Shown piece after piece: positions 1 through 11,868 of a stretch of 64,000 bases of DNA; position 1 is the stretch's first letter, and each line of letters begins with the position of its first letter. A program made the position numbers and the translations under genes. This DNA comes from Polytrichum commune (taxonomy: Eukaryota; Streptophyta; Polytrichopsida; Polytrichales; Polytrichaceae). The stretch lies in assembly GCA_950295325.1 (NCBI GenBank), contig OX485804.1:59322429-59386428 (forward strand), in the 5' to 3' direction. The notes below the pieces were generated by a model. It made no database searches and was not told the origin of the DNA. It saw nothing but the letters and a program-made list of their open reading frames with translations.

Positions 1-1340
1 CATGGATATTGACGCATGTATCAATTGTTCTAATTTTTTGAAGTCAACCAACTGTGGGCAGTGGCATTTTGGACAAATGGTGCGAGGATGGCTAAGGACA
101 TTTGCAATAGGTTGGGTCAACACATGCCTAGACGAGTTTGATACAAATTTGTTGAAATTCCCCCCCAATTTTTTAATTTTTTAATTTTTTCATAATTCAA
201 GTAGTTTGGTTCTCAATAAATATAAGCATACCCTTCAAAAGACATTCTCACAAGGCACCTTCTGACCATTCAAGAGCAACCATATGGTGTTTGATGGGAC
301 ATCTTGTTTTTGGTGTGTTAATTGAAAATTCTTATGTTCCAACAAATGCTCTTGATATAGACCCAATATATACATGTTGGTCCACCAACCTCTTGACTCC
401 CAAGAGATTCCCAAGCTCAATTCATGTGTTCCCTAAAAAGAACGATCAAGTTTGGGACTAAACTCTAATGAGACTGAGAATAAGAGGAAAAACTCTTTGA
501 CCTTGTGTTTATTATAGGTAATATTATGCGAGCGACAAGCTATACTAGATATACATCGAAATCGGGGACTCTTTTCTTGTATTTCACTCTCATTCCCAAC
601 ATTTTAGGTTAACCTTTGGTGTAACTTTGTGTATTGTAGCATTGAGTATTTTCACATTGTGAAGACGAATGTGAACAGTAATTTCATCCATCCATCACTA
701 TGGGTGCGTTCATTCGTTGTTTGCAACGGAGAAGTTCGCAGGAGCTTTGTTGCAAGAAACGCTTGGCTATGGTTATGGCTATGGCGCTCGCTTCCAAATT
801 TCGATGCATTCTTCTTGTGCGTTGTATCCGACGCTCCAAACCACTTGAAATCCTATCCATCCCTCTCTTATCTCCATGCATAAGTATATTTGTCCCTTCC
901 TCCTCTCCTTTTTGCTTGATAGGCAATTGAAAGAGAGCCGGGAGAGTACCTAGCAGCTGCATTCTAGTGCACAGATTGAGTCCGAGACTAGTTCGCATTG
1001 AAGTAGAACATGTCTATCTAAAATATTTCGAAGACTCTTTGGAGCGTTGGAATCCAGTGGTTTCGTTTTCATATTGGAAGGGCGTGAATTCAAGTCTTGG
1101 TTTCTCGCAGCTGAGGTTGCAGCCTATCGGAATGGGAGTTACTCTGTTGCTGCCACCAATGAGTAAGAAGATGAGGCATGAGACGAATTTTTCCCGATAT
1201 TTTTGTAACAAAAAGGATTCTATATTCCATGAAGCTCCTCGAAAGCTTAAAGAGCACAAATGGCGAGGACGGGCTGTCGTTCTCCTTAATACCGTGTAGT
1301 TAGAGCTCCTCAAAGCCAGTTCGCCTTACCTACACCAAAG
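1..1340. other. 5' flank, no gene assigned
   Basis: Flank upstream of the split oxidoreductase gene. Open frames of up to 110 codons occur on both strands between 629 and 1313, but they overlap one another, match no family I know and lack a supporting splice pattern. It may hold the promoter and 5' untranslated region of the downstream gene. A short AT-rich T-tract lies at 170-190. Confidence 0.4.
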
Positions 1341-1374
1341 AGACGAGAGAGAGAGAGAGAAGAAGAGAGCGAGA
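1341..1374 (+). repeat. GA-rich microsatellite in probable 5' leader
   Basis: A nearly pure purine tract of GA repeats with a few AAG interruptions lies just before the first ATG of the oxidoreductase gene. GA/CT tracts are common in plant 5' leaders. I infer that this marks the untranslated leader; it is not proof of transcription. Confidence 0.6.
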
Positions 1375-1375
1375 C

Positions 1376-1438
1376 ATGGATTTCAATGTGTACCTGACGA
1401 CGTTCATTCTTCATTCCTTTGTTATGTGTCAGACATGA
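1376..1438 (+). promoter_or_regulatory. Possible upstream ORF overlapping the proposed start
   Basis: An ATG directly after the GA tract opens a 20-codon frame that ends at TGA 1436-1438. The proposed main start ATG is 1435-1437, so the two share the four bases ATGA. That geometry is typical of termination-reinitiation uORFs. It depends on the transcript containing this segment, which only RNA data can show. Alternatively exon 1 is different and this is chance. Confidence 0.35.
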
Positions 1439-4400
1439 GCGTGGTAGAGAAGGAGCTTGCCTGCAGCAGAGGATGGAACGGTTCGCAGAGAAGATCGGCT
1501 TGCAGAACTTATCATCGGCATTATTGCCAAGAATTTATGACCGGGGAGCACAGAATTGAACTCGTTTCTGGACTATCGGAGCCTCAATCTCTTCCGATGA
1601 AAAGATTTAAGCTCAATGCGTCTGCAAACAGGTAATATATTGTGTTGAAGAAATCTATGAATATACGAAGTAGTGAAATGAATTGCACTGAAATTTACTA
1701 GAGCCTTCCAGGCCACATAGAGTTTTTCTAATGGACTCCCGTACGTACGGAAGATTTCTTGAATGATTATCCGCCATACTGGAACTCGGCTTCATCAAAT
1801 TTCCAGTTTGGAGATCCACTCTTAATCCATCTCGAGCTGCATACCCTGGAGTAGAAGCTCCCTCCCTAATAATTCGCACATCGAATGCTCAAGCAGGTTA
1901 GAAATGAGAAACTAGAGGAGTATATCACCTTCTATATTATCGAAGTGCTCGCTAATATAGAAGTTAGATGAATTGCACTGAGAGATAGAGCATTCCGGGC
2001 CACAGGTACATTAAATGGACTCCCTTATGTACGGGAGATGTCTTGGATGAAGATCCTCCATACTGGAAACTCAACTTTATCGAATTTCCAGTGTGAAGAT
2101 TTGAATAGCTCAGTCCTATTTCCATGTCGAGGTGTTTGACCTGGGATAGAGCCTCCCTCCTGAAAACTATGTTTTAAAGTAAATATGGACGAAAGACTTG
2201 TCCAATACTAATAATACATATGAGAGTATCACTAGTACTGTAAACACATGCACATTGCGAAACACATTATTTGGGGGGAAATTAGTAGTTTGGATGAAAA
2301 TAAGTAGATAGGATGATTGACACCCAAACTATACATACTTTTGAGGATGAATGTGGTTGAATTATAGCTCTAGATGTGGATTTCTTTATAAACAACACAG
2401 TTCACATGCAACTAAAATGTGTAAACAAGTGATGTAGTCCATATCTAATGCTAGAATTTCGTGTATACAATTTCATTATGTCCAGTTAAGATTTACTTAA
2501 TACCCAGTTCGGGGTAGAACCTCCCTCCCTCCCTGGATATTCTGCACATTGAATGCTCAAGCAGATGAGAAAACTAGAGTATATCGCGTTCTATACTATG
2601 GAAGTGCTTCTTGATCATGCCTTTGTGCTGACTTTTAGCCATCTCAATGTGGATGTTGTGGCATGCATAAAGTAAATCCTCGAGAAAGAATGGAAATTTG
2701 GAGACAGCGGTTGTGGTCGGCGGCGGTTGGGCGGGTTTCGGAGCTGCGCATGCCCTGGCCAAGTTAGGCTTTGTTGTCACTCTTTTGGATGCGTCTCCTT
2801 CACCTGGAGGCCTCAGCACGGGATTTCGCACCTCTCAGGGTAGATCTGTGGAGGCTGGCATCAAGGGCTTCTGGTGAGCTGCTCTGCTCATGCAGAGTCA
2901 ATATTATAGCTCAAGAGTTCCTTCAATTCTTCCATTCTTTGAAGGAGTGCCTAGTTGTCGTATGTCCCCCTTCCTCTTTGATGAACCGAGTGACAAGTTT
3001 TCACTTTTATTTACAAATATTGTTCACATTTTATACAAATATCATATTTGATTAGACATTGTAAAATGTGCCATAAGTCTTCATAAGATGAACATATCTA
3101 TAAAATATCCACGCAAGCTAATGTCGTCTCCATTTTATAAAGTATTTTTAAATGTAGATTTTTAATCGTGGGATTTGCTGTAGGTGGCAGTATCACAATA
3201 TATACAACCTTCTGAACGAGCTCAATGTTGTGAGTATCATTTTGACAACCATGTCTTTAATGCTCCCTTCCAATCTGTATATATGTTCTTCCATCGTTCT
3301 GAGAGAGGGTAGTCTGAATTTATCAGGAGAGGGTGAAAAGGAGAATTGCAACACCCGAATGAGAGGAAGACTAAACCCAAATAAGAATTAAGATGTTTTT
3401 CCAGCTCAGTGCGAGCTCAGTGCGATGGCAATGGGATGACACTCCTGTGAGTCAAGCCAGGATACACCTGACAAACTAGCACATAGGTAGACACAGGCAC
3501 AATCAATAATGTAAATGAGTTTCCATGTTTACATGAAAGTCTGACTATCTTTGGACGCCAGAACTCGAGATAAAAGTCAAGTTTCTGAACCCTGACATAT
3601 TTCTACACCTCTCTAGGATCCAAGGATGACTAATAACTGCTTGAAATGAAGGATTATGTTCGACTTTTCTCTGCAATCAATTGTATTGAGCTTCTAATCC
3701 TATTCAATAACTGCAACAGCCATGGCCATTCACAAATTGGACAATGAGTTCATTCTACTCGCCAGAAGGAATTCAAGTGGAGGCCCCTGTTTTCAATGCC
3801 CTTCCACGACTTCCCACTCCTATCGGGTCCTTCCTGTACACGTCACCTTACTTCAGGTTTGTACTTATTCCCCATCTCCTGTGTTCATTGTATCCCTGAG
3901 TACTTGGGACCCTTGTGACCTTTCTTTACTCTGCTACTACATCTGAGATAGTGTGGCCGTGATCAATGCTACTCTCTTTGTCTTTGAATTTTAATAATGT
4001 CCATGGCCTCAGGAATCTGCCTGTTGCAGACCGCCTGACTGCACTTCCCCTTCTTCAAGCTCTTCTTGAATTTGACACTGTACGATCTTCATAAACTGGT
4101 GCCTTTTCATTTGATCAATTATTCAGGATACGCAACCTTTGATACAATCAGATTTGTAATGTATCGATTGTGAGAAGGGATGCAATTGTTGGTGGCAAGA
4201 CAAGGATTCAAAAATATATCGTTCTTGGGATGAGTCTCTATGAATTGTAACTCTCTGATTATACCATGAGGTTGAATATGTGCTTTAAATCACCTCACAA
4301 CCTACAAAACATTTTTAAGGAAGGGCTTCATCTTATATGCATGTTGAGATCTTTAATTTACACGCAGCAGTGGACTGGCATTGAATCATTAAGTGTGCTT

Positions 4401-7240
4401 AACTGAGGGAAAAAAAAGTAGCATTTGCTATGAGGCGGCACCTGTAGTTGAAGAACACGATATTGTGTCCAAACATGCGAACCCGTTGCTGCAGGAGAAG
4501 AAAGCTCAAATTGAGTACCCACGTGAAGTGAGATGGATTCCAGGATGAAAAGGCATACGCAACGTATGATGCAATGACGGCAAGAGAACTTTTTCGAAAG
4601 GCGGGTGTATCAGCAAAATTGTACCGGGATTTTTTGCAGCCTATACTCCTCGTCACCCTCTTTGCTCCAGGAGAGCAGCTCTCAGGTACTTAATGTCAAA
4701 GAGTGCATGCCAGCAGAAAAGCTTTATCCAGAGTCTTCTACCTCATGTGTATCTATAATCAAATGAGCTTCGCATGTTATAAAAAGCAAATCAAGTAAGG
4801 GAATGTTTTATACCAGCAAAGGGCGTGCTGATAATGCCACAATCCCTGCTTCACGAGGTTGCAGTATCGTAACAATCAGTGATGTATGACCTCTGATGAA
4901 AAGTGGATGACAATTTACTTCTACCTTGATATTTTCCCTTGCTTTTCTACATCCTATTGAGGTTCCTTGAAAGATACAGTGAAGTAACAGCTGATTTTGA
5001 CACTATCTAAGCATCCATGTATTCCAGATAATAGGCCACCCGTTAGTCAAAGAGAAGTCAAGTCCGAATAAGATACCACTACTTCCTCCAGATTTTGAAA
5101 TTGCATGAGACCATGGATGCATGAATGGTATTGTACTCCCTATTAAGGCTGTACAAACATCTTGGATAAATTTCTCAAGACCCTACATAACATATTTGTG
5201 CAGTCACATGACATACATTTTGGGTCAGTCATCATGAGAAGTCCACTAATTTCTCGGTGGTGATTGTTGTGCAAATACCAGCGGCAGCTGCACTTGGAGC
5301 TTTATACTACTACGTGTTGGCTCACCAGGCAGACTTTGATGTCTGTTGGTGCAGAGGTTCAGTGGCAGAGGTCATCTTCAAGCCTTGGCTTAAAGACATT
5401 GAAGCCCGAGGGGGTTCTGTCCTGGGCAGTAACCGTGTCACTGATGTGATCTATGACGAGGAAAGAAATAGGATATCTGGAATAGTAGCCGGTAAGGTCA
5501 ATCAACATGTCGGAATTTTCTCTAGTTGGTCTATATGGTCTAAATGAATTACACTGCAGGATAAAGCCTAGAATATTTGAGGACAAGGTGATTTGATTTC
5601 CACTTTCTCCTTTACGACATCCCTACAGTTTTAGACTCCTTTCTACATATTACCAATCTTTTGGTAGATGTGCTGCAGTCAATCGTGATGGAGAGCAAAC
5701 AGTCCACAAGGCTGATGTGGTTGTCTTCGCAGTTGGAGTCCAAGCAATGCAGGTATGTACGCTGAGGCCCTTAATTACTGAAAATAAACTAGCTTGGCTT
5801 GATAATTTTAATACCGTTGTATCCCAAGCATCTTATATTTTTATGAGTATCCAAAACATGCATATATTTCTCAGCGATAAGGGCTAGTGATTATTTTTCT
5901 TCAACGAACCCGTGCACACAGCAGATATGGGGGCTACCAGCTGCAAGAACTGACATGAATTGACACAGGAGATCCATGTAAATTAATTTTATCGATCATT
6001 TGATGAGTTCGTATGATGTCAGATATAGTCTTGAATCACACCAGGACCCTCAAATACCTGCCTTGTCATTTTACAGAGGATTGTAGCTTCATCACCAGTT
6101 TTGGCAGAGCGGTCTGAATTTGCAGCTGCTTCTAATCTTGGCACCATTGATGTTCTTGCTACTAGACTTTGGCTTGATCGTCGTATAGTATTGAAGAATC
6201 CATCAAATGTGCTTGCTGGTTTTGAACCAACCACAGGGGCGACTCTCTTTGACCTGAATTCTTTACAGGTACTAAATCACCACATCTCCAATAGGGTCAC
6301 TGGGTCCAATCAGATCATTCTAGATCCTTAGAGCTTCTGTAGACACAATTCAAATAATTCCTACTTATACTGCGGTCTTTGTGCCCTATGTACAAAAGTC
6401 AGTCTTTGGTAACAAACCCATTCATGTTTTTGACCACAGTGAATTACTTACATTGCCTTGTGTTGCAGACGGAATTTGCAGAGGAGCCTGGGACTGTCTT
6501 AGAAGTTGATTTTTTCCACGCTAACCAGCTCCTCCCGCTCACGGATGAAGCGGTTATCCAGAAGGTATCTCATCGTTGTATAGACGTCCATGAAAACGAG
6601 CAAATGACAAAGCAATATACAGATTGCAGCTACATACAAAGCGACCAATAAAGCTTATTCTTTCTTATTTCCAGTCCATAGTTTCACTTGCAACTGCTGA
6701 GAAAATTGAGTGAAGAACTTCCATGCAACCTCTATACTTTGCCCTTAACATTCACCTGCTTGGATTGTCAGGATCTGTGATGAAGTCAGTTTCTCTATTG
6801 GAAGTTGACCTTTCTCATCGTTTCCATGATTTTTGTAGGTGATGGATCAATATCTTATACGTTGTGAGCCGGGGTTCAGAGGAGCTAAAGTGATTGACAG
6901 CAGTGTGTTACGGTTCAAAGGAGCAGTCACACTTTTTGGTCCAGGGTCTCACCAACACATGCCGTCCACTCAAACGAGCTTCAAGAATGTCTTCATCTCC
7001 GGTGACTGGCTACAACAGGGACCCGGAGCACATGGGGCCAGGGGACTTTCCCAAGAGAAAGCATTGGTGACCGGTTTGCTAGCTGCCAATGCAGCAGCTT
7101 TGAGTGCAGGAGTCTCTTCCCAGGTGGAGGTGCTTCCAGTGGAAGAGGATGAAACCCACATTGCAGCTGGGAAGTCGGTCGTGCGCAAGCTTCGTCATGT
7201 GGCTCGCACTGTTGGGCTCCAATCTCCTTTCCTGTCATGA
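1435..7240 (+). CDS. Chloroplast-type FAD oxidoreductase (carotenoid-desaturase-like), 11 exons
   Basis: Model exons: 1435-1631, 2673-2873, 3184-3229, 3720-3856, 4013-4079, 4544-4685, 5282-5491, 5679-5752, 6077-6268, 6469-6564, 6839-7240; 588 codons with the stop, every junction GT-AG and in phase. Residues about 78-110 form the N-terminal dinucleotide fold (GGGWAGFGAAHALAKLG, then LLDA and PGG). The last exon has the C-terminal FAD motif FISGDW followed by SQEKALVTGLLAAN. Between them the chain is collinear with plant and cyanobacterial proteins annotated as phytoene or zeta-carotene desaturase-like amine-oxidase-fold enzymes (VEAPVFNALPRLP, LFAPGEQLSA, DFDVCWCRGSV, LWLDRR, HANQLLPLTDE). The true substrate of this clade is unknown to me. 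Exon 1 is the weak part: basic, Ser/Arg-containing, ending KRFKLNASANR, like a plastid transit peptide. The exon 2 acceptor could also be 2684/2685. No frameshift or internal stop was seen. Confidence 0.85.
1677..2610. repeat. Intron-1 internal duplications
   Basis: Intron 1 contains diverged direct copies of one sequence. Unit a (about 1677-1940) and unit b (about 1971-2167) share TGAATTGCACTGA, the CCATACTGGAA region and TCCAGT..GAGAT. The tail of the unit (GAATGCTCAAGCAG, then GAGTATATC and TTCTATA) recurs at about 2520-2605, as if unit b was split by 2168-2500. The copies make this the longest intron of the gene. Confidence 0.6.
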
Positions 7241-8017
7241 AAATGTCGTGCAGTGATCATGTGTGCAAATTTCCATGAAGAAAATGTTCCATGGTGAGTA
7301 AAGTGGCTGAAAGTGCACAAATCTTGAAAGAACAGTACCTCAAAATGCGTCTCTCCTGGTTGCCCAGCTCAACAGGTGGAGCATTCCTCCTACTCTCCAC
7401 TAAAGCACGCTGCATCATTCAATTAAGGGTACCATTTCTTTCCTAACCTATTATCAATTTGGTACATCGAGGCAATCCGATCACTTGATTTGTAAGAATG
7501 TCAGGGCCCTTTACATCAGAGCTCGAACTTGTATTTCTTGGGAGTTTGATACTTGGATTTGACTGGAAGCTTTCATTCAATTCTCAAACTACTGAGAGCT
7601 TGACCAACGTTTAAAGTCTCAATACGGTAGTTTTGAACAAGTGTAAAGTGGCCATGCACAAAGTGAGCTACTGATGGAAAATAGTACTAAACAACACAGA
7701 GTTCATATGCTTAAAGCCCATTGACTTGAGATCCACAAAATGAGAGCTCAAACTCTCCATAACATCATTAAGCCTTTCCATTCTAATAATATCAATGACA
7801 ATGCTTCACCAAGTTTATCAAGCTGAATCTCTTGGTAAGAGAGAATAAGCATGGTATAGTTCTGACTAGTATTTGACTTATTCTCGGACCCACCGAGCCT
7901 ATAGTCTTAATCGGATAATGTTGAGTCAACATTCATAGGTGACCTCCACGAGGTAGCTTAGGATTTTGACTAAGAACTTGTCATAAACATTTCACATGGG
8001 ATCCATCAGGGTGCCAT
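7241..8017. other. 3' flank of the oxidoreductase gene
   Basis: Starts with the probable 3' untranslated region. I saw no canonical AATAAA close behind the stop. From about 7500 the sequence is AT-rich unique-looking DNA without a supported ORF, RNA gene or recognisable repeat until the N element. Confidence 0.4.
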
Positions 8018-9260
8018 CTAAGGTAGAGGGTGCTTAAACCAACACTTTCAACTATTGCACATACATATGGTTATGTGATTAACATAAACAACATTCATAT
8101 TAACCTTTGGGCTAAACATAGGTATAAAGAAAACAATAGCCTCAAGTGAATATTTGATGAATATTCAAAGTCAAAACCACTACACCATACATGGTATTTA
8201 GTGTCACCTACCCTATTTTGATGCGTATGCTAGGTTACACTAATAATCAACAACTTCCCTATTAGTGTCACCTTGTGACACATGGTGTTCAAGTGCAGTT
8301 ACTAATATCTTGGCATGAGTATGCTCAAATAGTGTTATGAGGTGTATGCTTATGTTACACAATGGTCTACAAGTTGACTAAAGTGTATACAAATGACACT
8401 TCGCATTAGAATTTTTGAGACTATCTTCCTCTTGCATACTAAAACGTAAACACATGCGACTTGTCATTAGTATGCTCAATAACATCTTCTTGCATACTAA
8501 AATACAAAACTATCATGTCAAGTATCTCAATGCGTTGCGCTAAATGTCATAATGTAAATATATTTTCACTTGAAAAAGTTGCTTATGTTGACGAATAATA
8601 TCACATTGACAATTAGCGGACATGACATTTTGAGACTCCTAGGCATCTAGTTTAGGCCCTTCACAAATAGTGTACCTGACACTAAATATCATATATAGTA
8701 TAGCTTCCTTAAACCAATCCCTAGGTCCCATGTATGTCAACCTTGCATATGATGAGGACCCCACCTTCCATTACCTAGAATAAACACAGCATAGTCAGGT
8801 ACTAGAACCAACACATCATAGTTGGGTACTAGACCCAAAGCTAGATCAAAGCCCAACCAGTAACAGTACGCAAAGCCACATGGCCACCTCCATGATCCCA
8901 CCAGGTTCGGTTGCAAAACAGTCACTTTGCATCCCGGGTATTGACCTCCCTTGTGCTTTGTGGACATACCTCCTAGGCTTTGTGAATAGAATAACTAGAA
9001 CAGGCACCAACAAGCCACCTTAAACCCATGTTAAACCAACCCAAGATGGAGTGGAGCCCATTATCTAACCTACATGCACCTACATAGTGGAGGCCAGTAT
9101 GAGGTGGTGCCACTAGTGACACCTAAAACAATCACTCCGCGGACCCAGACACTCCTACAACCTGGGGAATGGTTAAGGATAATAGATTGTTGACGATTGG
9201 GAAACATTTATAAGTGTTGCTTTTGAGTGGGGAATTGGTTTCAGCACCCTCTACCTTAAG
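8018..9260. mobile_element. N element copy 1 (interrupted by T)
   Basis: Ends are inverted copies of CTAAGGTAGAGGGTGC (8018 on; reverse complement at about 9245-9260). The interior, roughly 8706-9235, is homologous in reverse complement to the second copy at 35477-36245, sharing for example the motif around GCTAGATCAAAGCCCAAC. A T element lies inside at 8178-8703. No clear TSD and no coding capacity, so the class is undetermined. Confidence 0.6.
8178..8703. mobile_element. T element copy 1, CACTA-like ends
   Basis: Begins CACTACACC followed by GGTATTTAGTGTCACC and ends with TGACACTAAATATC plus a degenerate ATATAGTATAG. The interior is homologous in reverse complement to 47031-47600 and to the right edge of the window from 63765 (shared AAACTAGATGCCTAG and the TCATGTCCGCTAATTG region). 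It lies inside the N element. Non-coding. Confidence 0.5.
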
Positions 9261-9541
9261 TGTTGTAAACCCGGTAAAAAAAAATAATGCAAGTGTAAAG
9301 TGGACTTGAGTGAACAAGCGTTAGCAAGGAGCCTCCTCTTTGCTAAAATTAAGGGGGTTTTCGCACATTGTTGGGGGCCCACAACCTGCCCTGCAATATG
9401 GGCCGGTCTTTCAAAATAAGGTGAGGCTAAAGGAGGGAATTGAAGCCCGGCAGAGGATCAAACTCTTTGTGATCTTGTTGTCATTGTTATTATTTTCTAG
9501 CTTATGTGTCATTATCCATGTGCAAGTGGCTTGACTTCTTA

Positions 9542-10042
9542 GGGCCATTTCACACATGAGCCAAGAGCCGTGACCATGAAATTGTGAGAGCCCAAAAGAA
9601 AGTCTCCAAAGGTTGTCTCAAGAAACCTCCAAAATCATGTGGTGTGGTCATGGACCCTCAAGTGTAGTGTGAAGTCATATGTGATAGGGTTGTTAATCAA
9701 ATGCTATTTCAATGAATTTCTATTCATGCGGTCCTTACACATGATAAAATTAAATAAACCAACGGTTGTGAGCGTTTGGAGTGCCATGGTCTCCTAGTTT
9801 CGTGCTAGGCCTATCTCCAAGAGGTGGTTTTGGAAAATAGTCCAAGTGACCATGAAACATAATCCATTCGATGCCACGTAGGAATCCATGTAGACTTTAC
9901 ATCCATCTTGCAATCACATACTCCGTTGGTCCCGCAAGCGTAGTGTGAAGTAGCGAACTTGGACCGGCTCCGCCTTTTCCACCAATGAGAGTGCTCGAAG
10001 TGTAATGGTCACGGGCTCTCAGTCTTGTGTGTGAAGTGGCCC
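9542..10042 (-). mobile_element. A MITE copy 1 (Tourist/Harbinger-like)
   Basis: 501-bp element with inverted ends GGGCCATTTCACAC and GTGTGAAGTGGCCC, flanked by TTA at 9539-9541 and 10043-10045. The 3-bp TTA/TAA duplication and GGGCC ends are typical of PIF/Harbinger (Tourist) MITEs. There is no transposase. Orientation minus means the GAGCCAAGAGCCGTGACC end is on the left. Confidence 0.85.
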
Positions 10043-10302
10043 TTAGGCTGGGTCGATGATGTACATCTTATTACACATGATGTTCACCGTGGAAAGTTCT
10101 TATCCTGTACTAATTTAAATATGTGCATATGAGAATCTAGATGTGGTCGAAGATCCATGGAAACCATGTAATTTGAAGGTGGCGAAGACATTGGGGACGC
10201 CATAGCGCTAGTTTGCATGGGGTCTCGAGTCCCAAGTCTCACTCATGTCAACAAGTCATCCCAGTGTGGAGGCAAAGTCCCTATTTTTGAGCTTCAAGAA
10301 GT

Positions 10303-11529
10303 CCATTAAAGTATGATTTTTATGGGATCTTGGTTATTTTATGCAATAAATCTTGGGACTTGGGGTGCAAGTTGGGTCTAGCTTTTCACTCAACCCAATT
10401 CTAACACAAGTGCCAAGAATCACCTCCAAATAGTGTCGTCGTGTAGATATCGATGTCATACTTGGGACTTAAGACTCGGACCCCCTATGAAGTGCTAAGT
10501 CCTAATCTCCATGCTCTCAACGGCTGAGATTGCACGAATTGACCCATTAAAGTATGATTTTTATGGGATCTTGGTTATTTTATGCAATAAATCTTGGGAC
10601 TTGGGGTGTGAGTTGGGTCTAGCTTTTCATTCAACCCAATTCTAACACAAGTGCCAAGAATCACCTCCAAATAGTGTCGTCGTGTAGATATCGATGTCAT
10701 ACTTGGGACTTAAGACTCGGACCCCCTCTCAGGGAGTGCACTATTCATTAAAACCAAGCATCACGTGCGTGCATGCCCCTTATTAAAATACCCCTGTATA
10801 CATTTTATTTTTGTTGAAATCAAGAAATATACTTACAAATCTCATTGCTTCAAAATACATTTCCATACGTACACAAGGGTCCAAAAACAAATACAAAAAT
10901 TGTATATAACATGTGTACAAATGTTTGGAAATACAAAAATATGGCCCTATTATATGTATAATATCAAATCATGGATTTTTAGTTATAAAGTCGTTACTTA
11001 GTGGATGAAAAAACACATGATTCTTGGTCCAGGTCTGACTTGAACGCGTAAACGCGTAAATGCGTACTTTACATATATTTTTCTATAGCCTCATGTATAT
11101 CTACTTCTTGCTTAATAGCAATATGTCTCTTGTACGTACATTTTGTACATGCTTGTTTTAAATAATACCCGTTTGGTGCACCCACGTGTATAAATACAAT
11201 ACTTGAACAGTGCACTCCCTGGGGACCCCCTGTGAAGTGCTAAGTCCCAATCTCCATGCTCTCAACGGCTGAGATTGCACGAATTGACCCATTAAAGTAT
11301 GATTTTTATGGGATCTTGGTTATTTTATGCAATAAATCTTGGGACTTGGGGTGTGAGTTGGGTCTAGCTTTTCACTCAACCCAATTCTAACACAAGTGCC
11401 AAGAATCACCTCCAAATAGTGTCGTCGTGTAGATATCGATGTCATACTTGGGACTTAAGACTCGGACCCCCTGTGAAGTGCTAAGTCCCAACCTCCATGC
11501 TCTCAACGGCTGAGATTGCACGAATTGAC
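10303..11529. repeat. Tandem array, three 241-bp units, one split by J
   Basis: Units begin with CCATTAAAGTATGATTTTTA at 10303, 10544 and 11289. Units 1 and 2 are 241 bp apart. Units 2 and 3 are 745 bp apart, exactly 241 + 496 (J) + 8 (its TSD). Copies differ at only a few positions. The unit contains TTGGGACTTAAGACTCGG and CTCAACGGCTGAGATTGCAC and is not coding. Confidence 0.9.
10728..11223. mobile_element. J element, hAT-like non-autonomous, 496 bp
   Basis: Inserted in unit 2 of the 241-bp array. Ends are inverted (CTCAGGGAGTGCACT and AGTGCACTCCCTGGG). The flanking 8-bp repeat GACCCCCT lies at 10720-10727 and 11224-11231. An 8-bp duplication with CAGGG-type ends fits the hAT superfamily. 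The AT-rich interior holds a 78-codon frame (10765-11001) that I regard as chance. Confidence 0.85.
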
Positions 11530-11629
11530 CTCAAGTGAATTGGGACCCCATGTGAATTGGCACTTAGAGTTGAGCCGGAATTAGCATCAAAATCCCCCAA
11601 CCCACCTCCTAACATCCAACATGATTATC

Positions 11630-11868
11630 ACGAACTAGTGTCCGGAGAGATTGTTGGGCATGATCGATCGATATTCTAGTGTTTCCAAGTCCAATTGGGT
11701 ACAAGTTGACACCTTTCGGTTTTTCTTTATTATTTTGGGGTATATTCTCTAAATTCCTCTAAAACGATGGGTAATTTTCCTAAAGTCTTGAACTTCAATC
11801 AGTTATTTCTCAAAGTCAATCAATTCATCTGTAACTAGCAGCCAGTTCTCCCAATTTATTGTCACGGA
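11630..11868 (+). mobile_element. Degenerate D element
   Basis: Diverged copy of the D family. It keeps the order GGAGAGATT..GGGCATGATC, CTAGTGTTTCCAAGTCCAA, GGTATATTCT, AATTCCTCTAAAACGATGG, CTTGAACTTCAA and CAGTTCTCCCAAT. Several AACCGGTT sites are mutated to forms such as AATTGGGT and AATCAATT. Ends are approximate; no clear TSD. Confidence 0.7.

Noticed and set aside
684-998. A 104-codon minus frame upstream of the oxidoreductase
   Set aside because: It overlaps plus-strand frames of similar length, has no recognisable motif and lies where a promoter is expected.
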